Source: JANLVJ01 sp031363945
GTDB lineage: Bacteria; Bacteroidota; Bacteroidia; Sphingobacteriales; Sphingobacteriaceae
DNA length: 42,653 nucleotides
Assembly (NCBI GenBank): GCA_031363945.1
Contig: JANLVJ010000059.1
Span: 1 to 42,653 of the forward strand
Direction of reading: 5' to 3'
In this document: positions 17,180 to 25,880 of the stretch, in pieces
Layout: every line of letters starts with the position of its first letter
Numbering within the stretch: position 1 is the first letter of the stretch
Position numbers and translations under genes: made by a program
Notes under the pieces: generated by a model
The model's database searches: none
What the model was told of the DNA's origin: nothing
The model's input: only the letters and a program-made list of their open reading frames with translations

Positions 17180-18334
17180 TTATTTCCTAAATATATTTCT
17201 TATCTGTGTTAATGCCGCAGGAATAAAAAGTCGCTTCTGTAAACTCAAGGCAAGTTTTACTTCTTCAGTAAACAATGATGTATTATCAAGAAAATGCAAA
17301 ACTGAAACTACAGGATTTTTTTGAAAAATACACTGAAAGATTTCAGCCCCTTTTTCAGGCCAGGCTGATAATACCCTTAACAGAACACTATCATAAAAAT
17401 GGAATCTTAACAATCGCTTTTTGCTATGTAAGGCAGGATTACCAGTGAGAATAAGTGCAGCAACTAATGCAGCTGAATGTTGCTGTATAAACTGGAATGT
17501 ATATCCGGTACTGGCCTTAGTCTGACCACCACTTATACCGAGTTGTATGATTCTTGCTGATTTCTGACTGACAGACTGAGAACTCATTGGAATTGATCCA
17601 AGTTCTGTTTCAAGAATCTTATAACTTTTTAGGTTAAGCCTGCTGGTAATGTATTCTGCTAGTTGGGCGTCATACGCATCAGATGGCCAGATTTCCTTAC
17701 CGAAAATTGTATACTCAACTAAAGCCCTCGTATCAGATAAAGGCAGCACATACATAAAGGCCGTTTCTCCAGGTTGGGGTATGGTAAAGTCCATTAAGGT
17801 GGCTTTGCCGGCATCAAAAGAATCAGGTGGGCATTCAATCAAAAGGCCTTTAAAGTGTTGCTGCAAAACAATATCACCCTTATTTAAAGGACTTTTAGTA
17901 ATAAGACTATTGAAAATATAGTCTGCTGAAAAGACCTGATCACCCGCATAAATAGTTGCACGATCTTGATTTTCTTCGATCTTTCCAATATCACCATAGA
18001 AATAATCAATATTAGACTGTTTGTCTATCATTGAATCAGCATAATTATAATAATCTATAGATCTGATCAGTTTATAGGTATAAGGAGCAATATCAAGAGC
18101 TGCATTATAACCAGGGCTATAAAAGTTAAGCGTTTTCCATTTCTTTGAGACTATTGAATCAAAGGGGCCAGATTTTGTTTCCCAATAACACCATGTACGA
18201 TCATTCTTTCTTCCTGCATGTCTGTCAATGATTAAAATCTGACTATGCGAAAATTTTGCACTATTGATGAGATGTATAGCAAAGCTTAATCCGGCACAAC
18301 CAGCCCCAGCAATGATATAATCATAGTGTTTCAT
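17180..18334 (-). CDS. crtY: Lycopene beta-cyclase (CrtY family)
   Basis: The 384-residue flavoprotein starts with the dinucleotide-binding motif YIIAGAGCAGLSFAIHL (GxGxxG). It has DRTWCYWE, typical of CrtY cyclases, then GETAFMYVLPLSDTRALVEYTIF and GISGGQTKASTGYTFQFIQQ. It cyclises both ends of lycopene to beta-carotene using reduced FAD. The start ATG overlaps the crtI stop as TAATG, showing translational coupling. Confidence 0.95.
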   Translation of the reverse strand: MKHYDYIIAGAGCAGLSFAIHLINSAKFSHSQILIIDRHAGRKNDRTWCYWETKSGPFDSIVSKKWKTLNFYSPGYNAALDIAPYTYKLIRSIDYYNYADSMIDKQSNIDYFYGDIGKIEENQDRATIYAGDQVFSADYIFNSLITKSPLNKGDIVLQQHFKGLLIECPPDSFDAGKATLMDFTIPQPGETAFMYVLPLSDTRALVEYTIFGKEIWPSDAYDAQLAEYITSRLNLKSYKILETELGSIPMSSQSVSQKSARIIQLGISGGQTKASTGYTFQFIQQHSAALVAALILTGNPALHSKKRLLRFHFYDSVLLRVLSAWPEKGAEIFQCIFQKNPVVSVLHFLDNTSLFTEEVKLALSLQKRLFIPAALTQIRNIFRK

Positions 18335-19815
18335 TAACTAAACTGTTCTTTAAAGATTTGTGAAGCAACTAATTCTCCTGAAACTAATGCCGGGGGCACC
18401 CCAGGACCAGGTAATGTTAACTGACCAGCATAATAAAGATTGGTGATTTTACTGCTTTTAATACTTGGTTTTAAGTTGGCTGTTTGCATCAGCGTATTTG
18501 ACAAGCCATACGCATTGCCTTTAAAGGCATGATATTCTGACTTAAATTCAGTACCAGCAAAGCTTTTTTGAAAGATAATTGAATTTTTGATTTTTTGGTC
18601 AAGCCTTAATTCCATTCTTTCAATAACGAGATCAAGATAATCTGCCCTTCTTTCAGGCGTATCGTCGGCTAAATTTGTAGCCAGCGGAATCAGGATAAAT
18701 AAATTTTCACACCCCTGGGGTGCAACACTTGAATCAGTCAGGGAAGTGCAGCTTACATAAAAAAGTGGATTCTCGGGCCATTGAGGATTTCCATAAATGG
18801 CTTTTGCATGGGTATCAAAAGACACATCAAAAAACAATGAATGGTGCTGGATATTGGTCAGTTTCTTATTAAGGCCCAGGTAAAAGATCAGACTTGAAGG
18901 AGCCAGATCACGGCTGTCCCAATAAGAAGCCGAATAAGACTGGTACTCTGGTGACAACAACGCTGTCTCAACATAATGGTAATCAGCAGCGCCGACAACC
19001 ACATCAGCCGGGAAGCTTTGAGATTCAGTTTGTACAGCAACAGCTTTTTTATTATTTACGGCAATATGCAGCGCCTCTGTATTAAACTGGAATTCTACAC
19101 CAAGAGAGATGGCAAGCTGGTACATGCCATCAACTATTTTATACATGCCTCCATCAGGATACCAGGTTCCCAAACAAATATCGGCGTAATTCATCAAGCT
19201 ATACAAGGCAGGTGTTTTTTCGGGTAATGCACCTAAAAAAAGAACAGGAAACTCAAGTAACTGACGTAACCTTTCATCCTTGAAATAATTACCGATATGA
19301 GTCTTCATAGAAGAAAAGAGGTCGAGTTTAAAAAGACCCTTAAAAACCTCGGCATCCATGAATTCCCAGACAGACAAACCTGGTTTATAAACCAGTTTTT
19401 GCATGCCTACTTTATATTTATAAGCAGCCCCTTCAAGAAAGCGATCTAGTTTTATGCTGCTTCCAGATTCAATCGATTCAAAAAGTTCTTGTAATTTCTT
19501 ATAGTCAGCAGGAATATCTATTGCTGATTTATCATAGAATACGGTATATGAGGGGTCAAGCCTCTTCAGGGCATAATAGTCAGCCGGGGTTTTGCCAAAT
19601 TTCTCAAAAAACCGTTCAAAAGCATCTGGCATCCAGTACCAGCTGGGTCCCATATCAAAGGTAAAACCGTCCTGAGAAAATTGTCTTGCCCGACCTCCGG
19701 GTATTGAATGTTTTTCTAGTACTGTTACCTTAGCTCCACCTTTAGCCAGAAAGCAGGCTGCAGATAAACCTGCAAAGCCACTTCCAATAACCACCGCACG
19801 ATTCATTAAAGCCAT
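18334..19815 (-). CDS. crtI: Phytoene desaturase
   Basis: The 493-residue protein has the FAD-binding Rossmann start AVVIGSGFAGLSAACFLAKGG, the N-terminal pattern FDMGPSWYWMPD, and the C-terminal CrtI signature YYAGQLTLPGPGVPPALVSGELVA. Length and motifs match bacterial CrtI, which converts phytoene to lycopene in four desaturations. Initiation may be at 19815 or at the ATG at 19806 (MNRAVVIGSG). It is the first gene of the carotenoid series; a 22-bp palindrome lies 18 nt upstream. Confidence 0.96.
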   Translation of the reverse strand: MALMNRAVVIGSGFAGLSAACFLAKGGAKVTVLEKHSIPGGRARQFSQDGFTFDMGPSWYWMPDAFERFFEKFGKTPADYYALKRLDPSYTVFYDKSAIDIPADYKKLQELFESIESGSSIKLDRFLEGAAYKYKVGMQKLVYKPGLSVWEFMDAEVFKGLFKLDLFSSMKTHIGNYFKDERLRQLLEFPVLFLGALPEKTPALYSLMNYADICLGTWYPDGGMYKIVDGMYQLAISLGVEFQFNTEALHIAVNNKKAVAVQTESQSFPADVVVGAADYHYVETALLSPEYQSYSASYWDSRDLAPSSLIFYLGLNKKLTNIQHHSLFFDVSFDTHAKAIYGNPQWPENPLFYVSCTSLTDSSVAPQGCENLFILIPLATNLADDTPERRADYLDLVIERMELRLDQKIKNSIIFQKSFAGTEFKSEYHAFKGNAYGLSNTLMQTANLKPSIKSSKITNLYYAGQLTLPGPGVPPALVSGELVASQIFKEQFS

Positions 19816-19832
19816 ATAATTTAATAGGTATT

Positions 19833-19854
19833 TATAATTGTAACTATAATTATA
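19833..19854. promoter_or_regulatory. 22-bp imperfect palindrome upstream of crtI, possible operator
   Basis: TATAATT at 19833-19839 and AATTATA at 19848-19854 are perfect inverted arms, and four of the eight middle bases (TA and TA) are symmetric too. It lies 18 nt before crtI and 18 nt after the DUF3037 stop. Such sites can bind dimeric regulators, but the region is AT rich and chance symmetry is possible. Confidence 0.35.
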
Positions 19855-19872
19855 GGAAAATGGTTTTAGGCC

Positions 19873-20289
19873 CTAACGATCATTTTTTACTACCAACAGT
19901 GTTTCACAGCTAACCAGTTCTGAGAAAAGCTTGCGTAACATCTTGTCTGGATCAGCACAAAAACCAGGGTGTACCATAGAAGTCTGTAATACGGTACTTC
20001 TTCTGGCTGTAAGCCAGCGAAAGCGTTCAGGCAAAATTAAATTACCAATTGCCCCACCCTTATTGCCACCCTGACAAATAGCTACAAAGGCGTTTGTATA
20101 TTCTGCAAGTTCAGCAATATCAAGTTTAGGGCAGAATACCTGTATCCTGTTCGTATCAAGTACTATAATTGCCTTCAGAAATTTTTGCCCGGCACAGTAA
20201 AGTATAACCCCGGTATTGAGAAATTCTTCGCGCTCAACCTGTGGCACGATGCGAATCACCGCATATTCAAATAAGAGATTCTCTTGCAT
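19873..20289 (-). CDS. DUF3037 protein, partner of HipA-like kinase
   Basis: The 138-residue protein matches the DUF3037 pattern: FEYAVIRIVPQVEREEFLNTGVILYC near the start and PERFRWLTARRSTVLQTSMVHPG in the middle. It has no signal peptide or membrane helix. Function is unknown. The start codon lies inside the end of the HipA-like gene (23-nt overlap), so the two are almost certainly translated together; this pairing recurs in Bacteroidota. A toxin-antitoxin role has not been shown and is not claimed here. Confidence 0.85.
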   Translation of the reverse strand: MQENLLFEYAVIRIVPQVEREEFLNTGVILYCAGQKFLKAIIVLDTNRIQVFCPKLDIAELAEYTNAFVAICQGGNKGGAIGNLILPERFRWLTARRSTVLQTSMVHPGFCADPDKMLRKLFSELVSCETLLVVKNDR

Positions 20290-21064
20290 GATCTGCTTCC
20301 AGGGTAAAATGTGATGAATAGTTCAGTCGGGTAAGTAAAAAGCTTACATAAGCCTCACGATGTGCCGCAACTGACTCAAAAGGAGAGTTTTCGGACAGCC
20401 ATTCTGAAGGAACCAAATCTACGATTGATCTGATTAAATCTGGTTGCAAGATCAGTTTGCAGTCAACATCAGCTTTTTCAAGCTCTGTTGCCTGGGCAAG
20501 TAGAACATGATCTTTGATACTTGCAAAAGGCTGACTTGCTTTTTGTAACCAGTTATACCAGGAATGGTGAAAATAGAGCGCAGCCCCATGATCTATTAAC
20601 CAGAGGTCTTTATGCCAGCTTAGTAAATTAGTATTTTGCGCAGTTCGATCAACATTAAGTATCAATGAATCTAGCCAGACGATGCGAGAAGCTTCCTGGG
20701 GTTCAATTTTCCTGACAACTGCATCAAAAGTTATAGAACCCGATAAATAATGAAGGGCAAGATTTAAACCCGTGCTGGCTTTGAGTAAGTCCTGAATTTC
20801 TTCATCTGCTTCAGACCTGCCAAAGGCACTATCAAGGTTGGCAAAAACCAGCTCTGGAACTCTTAAACCCAGACTTGCTGACAGCTCACGACCAATAATT
20901 TCTGCAATGAGGGCCTTGACCCCCTGCCCTGCCCCCCTAAATTTCAGGACATATAAAAACCCATCATCAGCTTCGGCAATAGCTGGCAATGAACCACCTT
21001 CCCGAAGGGCTGTCACGTAACGGATAACATTAACTGTTCTAATCTGAGAGGGTACGATTTTCAA
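20267..21064 (-). CDS. HipA-family protein kinase-like protein
   Basis: The 265-residue protein is shorter than classical HipA (about 440). It keeps kinase-like landmarks: a Gly-rich/ATP lysine region FLYVLKFRGAGQGVKAL (K41), the catalytic-loop type LDSLILNVDRTAQNTNLL (D139, N144) and a DFG-like LWLIDHGAALYF (D158). The N-terminal HipA domain is missing. No HipB-like HTH antitoxin is next to it; its partner is DUF3037, overlapping its 3' end. The initiator is TTG at 21064. It is likely a Ser/Thr kinase with an unknown target; the family assignment is firm and the role is open. Confidence 0.82.
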   Translation of the reverse strand: MKIVPSQIRTVNVIRYVTALREGGSLPAIAEADDGFLYVLKFRGAGQGVKALIAEIIGRELSASLGLRVPELVFANLDSAFGRSEADEEIQDLLKASTGLNLALHYLSGSITFDAVVRKIEPQEASRIVWLDSLILNVDRTAQNTNLLSWHKDLWLIDHGAALYFHHSWYNWLQKASQPFASIKDHVLLAQATELEKADVDCKLILQPDLIRSIVDLVPSEWLSENSPFESVAAHREAYVSFLLTRLNYSSHFTLEADHARESLI

Positions 21065-21136
21065 GCTATGAATACATGTTTAGAAACAAGTATAAGAGTT
21101 TTCAACAGATTCTTGGCAGTTCCCGACTGGCTAAAC

Positions 21137-21250
21137 CTAAAACAGGTTGGTAATGATCCACTGGCCAATGAAATATCCACTATACCCTGAAAAAACGATG
21201 GCACAAAAAATATAATACGGATTAGTTGATAGCAAAAATATCTTTTTCAT
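21137..21250 (-). CDS. 37-residue small membrane peptide
   Basis: ATG at 21250, stop TAG at 21137-21139. The peptide begins MKKIFLLSTNPYYIFCAIVF and ends GQWIITNLF. A hydrophobic core (about residues 13-29) after a basic MKK start suggests a single-pass membrane protein. It begins 9 nt after the stop of the TPR gene on the same strand, as in a translationally coupled pair. It is too short for most gene callers. No family was recognised. It could be a random ORF, but the spacing, the ATG and the composition favour a real gene. Confidence 0.5.
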   Translation of the reverse strand: MKKIFLLSTNPYYIFCAIVFSGYSGYFIGQWIITNLF

Positions 21251-21259
21251 AAAATTAGA

Positions 21260-22411
21260 TTAATCCTGTAGCCCCGTAATTTTGCGTTCTATTTTAATTG
21301 ACTGGGGTTTTTCTTTCCAGGAATATTGGCTGCTGTTAAAAAAATGAGATCGGTTAAGGGTAATTGGATTTGCTTTTAACCATGCTTGAAAAACAGCATA
21401 CTGCGATCCATTTTTTGCCAGCCATTCTGCATATTCTCTGGCACTGCCTGCTTGAAAAAGCCAGGTATTATACACATCAAGAAAACCTGCATTTGCAATT
21501 TCTGCCTGGTATTCAAGAAGTACATTTGGGTATCTGGCGTTAATTTCCTTTTCAAAATAAGATTTCAGAAACCGGGTACGTATAAGGTTAATAGTATACA
21601 GATCAAGAACAGATTCATCTTGAGCTGCATTAAGCATCAGGTTCTCATAAACCCCTACCTGAAAAGGTAATTTAGCCACATCATTTTCAGCCCCATTTCC
21701 TATGGCAATATCACTGAAATTGACAAAGATATTTTCGCCTTCATTAATATGTACAGCGCCTTGAAAGGTTGCATAAAGTAACTGACTGAGCTGATGACTT
21801 TTTGCTGAGTCTCTCATCTGATCAAGGCATAGATAGATTTCTCCGTATAACATACCCCAGACTTTTTCAGTAGAATGACAATAAATCTGCGAAGCCAGAT
21901 AGTAATTATCAGCATAGGATGGATCTGCCTGAATTCCTTTTTCAGCATTTTCAAGAGCAGAATAATAAGACCTTGATTTCATAAGGCCTGATGCCAGGGA
22001 AGCATATAAAACAGCTGACTGTGGAAACCGTTGCACACCAATTCTATAAGTCTCCAGGGCTTTTTGGGGCTCAGAACGCTGGGTATAGAGACTACCCAGA
22101 AAAACAAAAAGTTTTTCATCAGCATCAGATCTGCTCGCCAGCTGGTCTAACAAAGAGATAGCAGCAGGAAAATCTTTTCTCAGGTAGTATGAATAGGCTA
22201 GCTCACTTGGGTATCTTATAGAAGAAGGGTCGAGTTGAACAGCTTCTTTGAGCAAACGGATTGATTGATCGATATTACCCTTGTCGGCGAGTTTTGTTGC
22301 TGAGTCGCATTTTATGACTGCAAGCTGTGTTGGGGTTAGCGTTTGCCCAATTGCCAATTGTGAAAGATCAAAACAAGCAATTGACATAAAAAATACCAGT
22401 AGCTTTTTCAT
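21260..22411 (-). CDS. Secreted tetratricopeptide-repeat protein
   Basis: The 383-residue protein has a signal peptide (MKKLLVFFMSIACFDLSQLAIGQ). TPR-like units fill residues 30-190: DKGNIDQSIRLLKEAVQLDPSS, LAYSYYLRKDFPAAISLLDQL, YTQRSEPQKALETYRIGVQRFP and SYYSALENAEKGIQADPSYADNYYLASQ. The C-terminal half is alpha-helical without a recognised domain. It is probably periplasmic and a protein-binding scaffold; the partner is unknown. It lies 79 nt after purE on the same strand, and the 37-residue membrane peptide follows directly. Confidence 0.83.
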   Translation of the reverse strand: MKKLLVFFMSIACFDLSQLAIGQTLTPTQLAVIKCDSATKLADKGNIDQSIRLLKEAVQLDPSSIRYPSELAYSYYLRKDFPAAISLLDQLASRSDADEKLFVFLGSLYTQRSEPQKALETYRIGVQRFPQSAVLYASLASGLMKSRSYYSALENAEKGIQADPSYADNYYLASQIYCHSTEKVWGMLYGEIYLCLDQMRDSAKSHQLSQLLYATFQGAVHINEGENIFVNFSDIAIGNGAENDVAKLPFQVGVYENLMLNAAQDESVLDLYTINLIRTRFLKSYFEKEINARYPNVLLEYQAEIANAGFLDVYNTWLFQAGSAREYAEWLAKNGSQYAVFQAWLKANPITLNRSHFFNSSQYSWKEKPQSIKIERKITGLQD

Positions 22412-22490
22412 ACACTCTGCATTTAGATTTGCCTAAAACTAGAAAATTAACTACTGATATCCAATGGTTTAGTCTCCATTAATTGTATCA

Positions 22491-22985
22491 TTATGCTGTC
22501 TTTAATTTTTCAACTGAGGCCATTACTTTATCGGCAAGAGCTGCTTTATGGCTGATAAGTCTTTCTGTGATAAGCTCATCTGATACAGCCAGTATTTGAG
22601 CTGCCAGAATCCCGGCATTCTGAGAAGCATTCAACGCTACTGTTGCAACAGGTATCCCGTTAGGCATTTGTAAAATTGAAAGAACAGAATCCCAGCCATC
22701 AATTGAATTTGATGATTTGACAGGTACGCCAATGACTGGCAAAACACATAATGAGGCAATCATACCTGGCAGATGGGCTGCACCACCAGCTCCGGCAATG
22801 ATGACTTTTAAACCTCTGGCTGACGCCGTTTTGGCATATTCAAACATGCGGTCAGGGGTTCTGTGAGCTGAAACAACTGTTATTTCATATGGAATGCTCA
22901 GGTCTTTCAAAAACGCAGCAGCAGGTGCCATAACCGGTAGATCTGATTCACTACCCATAATAATACCGACAATAGGACGATCCAT
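22491..22985 (-). CDS. purE: N5-carboxyaminoimidazole ribonucleotide mutase
   Basis: The 164-residue protein has the class I PurE signatures: GIIMGSESDLPVM, VVSAHRTPDRMFEYA, IIAGAGGAAHLPGM and MPNGIPVATVALN. It moves the carboxyl group of N5-CAIR to give CAIR in purine synthesis, using the product of PurK. purK lies 2.9 kb upstream on the same strand, with pckA and fbp in between. Confidence 0.97.
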   Translation of the reverse strand: MDRPIVGIIMGSESDLPVMAPAAAFLKDLSIPYEITVVSAHRTPDRMFEYAKTASARGLKVIIAGAGGAAHLPGMIASLCVLPVIGVPVKSSNSIDGWDSVLSILQMPNGIPVATVALNASQNAGILAAQILAVSDELITERLISHKAALADKVMASVEKLKTA

Positions 22986-23025
22986 AGTTTATTTTAGATT
23001 GACCGCTAAAATAAATAAAAAAGGT

Positions 23026-23164
23026 TATTGATACGATTAATGGCAGGCTGCCTTCAAACCCCGAATTTTACCATACCAGTTCGTGCTGGTACTATTGATA
23101 CGATTTATGTATAATGGTTTACAAACTCATAAATTAACCGTACCACATCAGTTCATGCCGGTGC
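23026..23164. repeat. Diverged tandem duplication covering the fbp 3' end
   Basis: Two adjacent copies, 23026-23092 and 23093-23164, share both ends: each begins TATTGATACGATT and each ends with a related segment (CAGTTCGTGCTGGTAC versus CAGTTCATGCCGGTGC). The second copy includes the last 31 bp of fbp with its stop codon; the first is non-coding remnant between fbp and purE. The middle parts have diverged. Confidence 0.65.
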
Positions 23165-24162
23165 TCTTCAGCCAGACAATGCATGGCGCGCTCAACCATA
23201 TTTTTAGAGCCTGTGAATAAAGGACATCGCTGATGAAGGCTTGTGGGCTGCATTTCAAGAATTCTATTTATTCCATCTGTAGCCACACCTCCAGCCTGTT
23301 CTGCAATAAAGGCAATTGGGTTACATTCATAAATAAGTCTCAGTTTACCCGTTTTAAAAGCTGCTGTTGAGGGATAAATAAAAATACCGCCCTTAATCAG
23401 ATTCCGATGAAAATCAGCTACCAGTGATCCTATATACCTTGAGCTGTAAGGTCTGTTAGTTGAGGCATCATCCTGACGGCAATAGTGTAGGAATTTTTTT
23501 ATACCTGTAGAAAAATGATTGTAATTACCTTCATTAATTGAATAAATAGTACCCGTAGAAGGAGTTTTCAAATCGGGATGTGAAAGGCAGAATTCACCAA
23601 TTGACGGATCAAGTGTAAACCCATTCACCCCATGACCAGTCGTATAAACCAGCATAGTCGAAGATCCATAGATGACATACCCTGCAGCAACCTGCTTTAA
23701 GCCATGTTGCAACACATCTTCAATTTCTGGACTTCCAGGGCCTGAAAGCCTTCTGTAGATACTGAAGATGGTACCAACGGCAACATTGACATCAATATTT
23801 GAAGAACCATCAAGCGGGTCTATGGCAACGATATATTTTGCATTGAGTGATATATCAGAATAAACAGGAATCATATCCTCATTTTCTTCCGATACGATCA
23901 TACAGCATTCACCACCGCTTTTCAAAGCAGCAATAAACTGCTCATTTGCAAAAACATCGAGTTTTTTAACGCATTCTTGCTGAACATTTATGTTTCCTGT
24001 TTCTCCCAGTACATCAACCAGCCCAGCTTTATTCACGGCTCTGTTAACAATTTTTGAAGCTATTCCAAGATCCCGAAGCAGTCTGGACAATTCGCCCTTG
24101 GCATACGGAAAATGACTCTGATTTTCTATGATAAACTGACCTAGTGTAATTACCTTTTCCAT
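23134..24162 (-). CDS. fbp: Fructose-1,6-bisphosphatase class I
   Basis: 342 residues from the ATG at 24162 (MEKVITLGQFIIENQ), the normal family length. The frame is open up to 24276 but that part overlaps pckA and is not conserved. Metal-binding motifs are visible: IVSEENED and IDPLDGSSNIDVNVAVGTIFSIY, followed by YVIYGSSTMLVYTTG and the substrate region NRPYSSRYIGSLVADFHR with GGIFIYPST. It hydrolyses fructose-1,6-bisphosphate to fructose-6-phosphate in gluconeogenesis. The start lies 4 nt after the pckA stop, making a pckA-fbp gluconeogenic operon. Confidence 0.97.
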   Translation of the reverse strand: MEKVITLGQFIIENQSHFPYAKGELSRLLRDLGIASKIVNRAVNKAGLVDVLGETGNINVQQECVKKLDVFANEQFIAALKSGGECCMIVSEENEDMIPVYSDISLNAKYIVAIDPLDGSSNIDVNVAVGTIFSIYRRLSGPGSPEIEDVLQHGLKQVAAGYVIYGSSTMLVYTTGHGVNGFTLDPSIGEFCLSHPDLKTPSTGTIYSINEGNYNHFSTGIKKFLHYCRQDDASTNRPYSSRYIGSLVADFHRNLIKGGIFIYPSTAAFKTGKLRLIYECNPIAFIAEQAGGVATDGINRILEMQPTSLHQRCPLFTGSKNMVERAMHCLAEEHRHELMWYG

Positions 24163-24166
24163 AGAG

Positions 24167-25768
24167 TTACATTGAAGGACCTGCATTAAGTACTTCGGGC
24201 CCGACAAAAGCCTGGTAAACAGAGAAATTATCCTGGAAAAGCCCGATGAGCATCTCCAGCTGCTTATCATATGCATTTACATCGACCCAAGTTTGACGGG
24301 GATTTAAATAGTCACTATTTACTCCGGGAACTGAATCCGGTACAGAAAGATTAAAGCCCTTAGAGAGCGTGAATGTTACATTTTCAAGTTTACCTGATAA
24401 AACCGCCGTGATCATGGCCCTGGTTTCCTTTATAGGAATGCGATTACCTATTCCAAATGCACCTCCAGACCAACCTGTATTAATCAGCCAGACTTCTGGT
24501 TTAACCAATTTCAGCTTTTTCTCAAGCATCTTTGCATATACCCCAGGGTGCCTGGTTAAAAAAGCTTTTCCAAAACAAGCAGAAAAAGTTGCTTCCGGGC
24601 TTTGAACTCCAGTTTCTGTACCTGCAACCTTGGCCGTATATCCAGAAAGAAAATAATAGACAGCCTGCTCATTGCTAAGCCTTGAGATAGGTGGCAATAC
24701 ACCAAAGGCATCTGCGGTTAGAAAAAAAATGGTTGACGGATCACCCGTTATTGAGGGGATAAGTGCATTATCAATAAAACTAAGCGGATATGCAGCCCTG
24801 GTATTTTCTGTTTTAGAGGCATTAAAAAAATCAATGCGTTTTGAATCAGGCAGGAACCGTGTATTTTCAACCAAAGTTCCATATTTGATTGCTTTAAAAA
24901 TCTGAGGTTCTTTTTCGCGCTCAAGACCAATACATTTAGCATAACACCCGCCTTCGATATTAAAAAGAGCGCCTGGCCCCCAACCATGCTCATCATCCCC
25001 TATTAATTTTCTTGAAGCATCTGCTGAAAGGCTGGTTTTACCTGTACCCGAAAGCCCAAAAAATAAAGCTGATTTACCATCTTCACCCTGATTGATGGCA
25101 CAGTGCATAGGCAATACATTTTTTGCAGGCAATAAAAAATTTAAGACTGAAAAAACGGCTTTCTTAATTTCACCAGTATAGGCGGTGCCACCGATGAGGA
25201 TTATTTTACGCGAAAAATTCAGGATAGAAAAATTACCCTGTCTGGTACCATCATCAGCAGGGTTTGCCAAAAATGAAGGCAAGGCAATGATTGTCCATCT
25301 TGTTGTAGCCGAAACAGGGGCAAAGTTGGATGGTGGAAGAAAAAGATTATGAACGAAAAGGTCTAGAAATGCATGCTCAGTATAAATATCAAGGTTTAGC
25401 TTATATGCCGGGTTTGCACATACGCTGGCATGACGTCGGTAGATACGCATATCAAGCATGCGTAATTTCATTTTCTCAAATAGCTGGTCAAAATGTTCTG
25501 TATTGATCGGCTGGTTTATATCATTCCAGTTTACATCCATTTCAGTCACTTCATCACGAACGATGAACCGGTCTTTTGGAGATCTTCCGGTGAATTCACC
25601 TGTGTCAACAACCAAAGCCTGTTCATCGCTGAGAATAGCTTCATTATTAGAGATTGATTCTCCGATCATTTCCTGAACAGAAAGATCTTGTACAGTAAAA
25701 GGAATATTAGCTGTAAATTCTGTTTTTGGTATGGCCAAACTATGGCCATCGACTTGAAACGCATTCAT
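24167..25768 (-). CDS. pckA: Phosphoenolpyruvate carboxykinase (ATP)
   Basis: The 533-residue protein starts at ATG 25768. It has the ATP-type PckA landmarks: the N-terminal TGEFTGRSPKDRFIV, the substrate region MHCAIN, the P-loop GLSGTGKTSLSAD (residues 238-250), kinase 2 IGDDEHGW (256-263) and NTRFLPDS. It converts oxaloacetate and ATP to phosphoenolpyruvate, CO2 and ADP, feeding gluconeogenesis; fbp directly follows. A TAGGTTTG -7-like box lies 20 nt upstream, so the pair may have its own promoter inside the pur region. Confidence 0.98.
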   Translation of the reverse strand: MNAFQVDGHSLAIPKTEFTANIPFTVQDLSVQEMIGESISNNEAILSDEQALVVDTGEFTGRSPKDRFIVRDEVTEMDVNWNDINQPINTEHFDQLFEKMKLRMLDMRIYRRHASVCANPAYKLNLDIYTEHAFLDLFVHNLFLPPSNFAPVSATTRWTIIALPSFLANPADDGTRQGNFSILNFSRKIILIGGTAYTGEIKKAVFSVLNFLLPAKNVLPMHCAINQGEDGKSALFFGLSGTGKTSLSADASRKLIGDDEHGWGPGALFNIEGGCYAKCIGLEREKEPQIFKAIKYGTLVENTRFLPDSKRIDFFNASKTENTRAAYPLSFIDNALIPSITGDPSTIFFLTADAFGVLPPISRLSNEQAVYYFLSGYTAKVAGTETGVQSPEATFSACFGKAFLTRHPGVYAKMLEKKLKLVKPEVWLINTGWSGGAFGIGNRIPIKETRAMITAVLSGKLENVTFTLSKGFNLSVPDSVPGVNSDYLNPRQTWVDVNAYDKQLEMLIGLFQDNFSVYQAFVGPEVLNAGPSM

Positions 25769-25787
25769 ACAGTGATTGATTGGTCTG

Positions 25788-25795
25788 CAAACCTA
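25788..25795 (-). promoter_or_regulatory. Candidate -7 box (TAGGTTTG) upstream of pckA
   Basis: It matches TAnnTTTG on the minus strand, 20 nt before the pckA ATG in a 112-nt gap after purK. No -33 TTG was found at standard spacing. It would let pckA-fbp be expressed independently of purK. Confidence 0.42.
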
Positions 25796-25880
25796 AACAA
25801 TTACGCTGAATAATTATGAATTAAGCAATTTGATACATGAAAATGACAAAGTAATTATGATAATTTCAGATTTATCGGTA

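Noticed and set aside
20267..21064. Classical HipBA toxin-antitoxin system
   Set aside because: No HipB-like helix-turn-helix gene is adjacent and the kinase is only 265 residues; the partner is DUF3037.
24163..24276. Extended fbp start inside pckA
   Set aside because: The extra 38 residues are a shadow of pckA in another frame; the ATG at 24162 gives the normal Fbp N-terminus.
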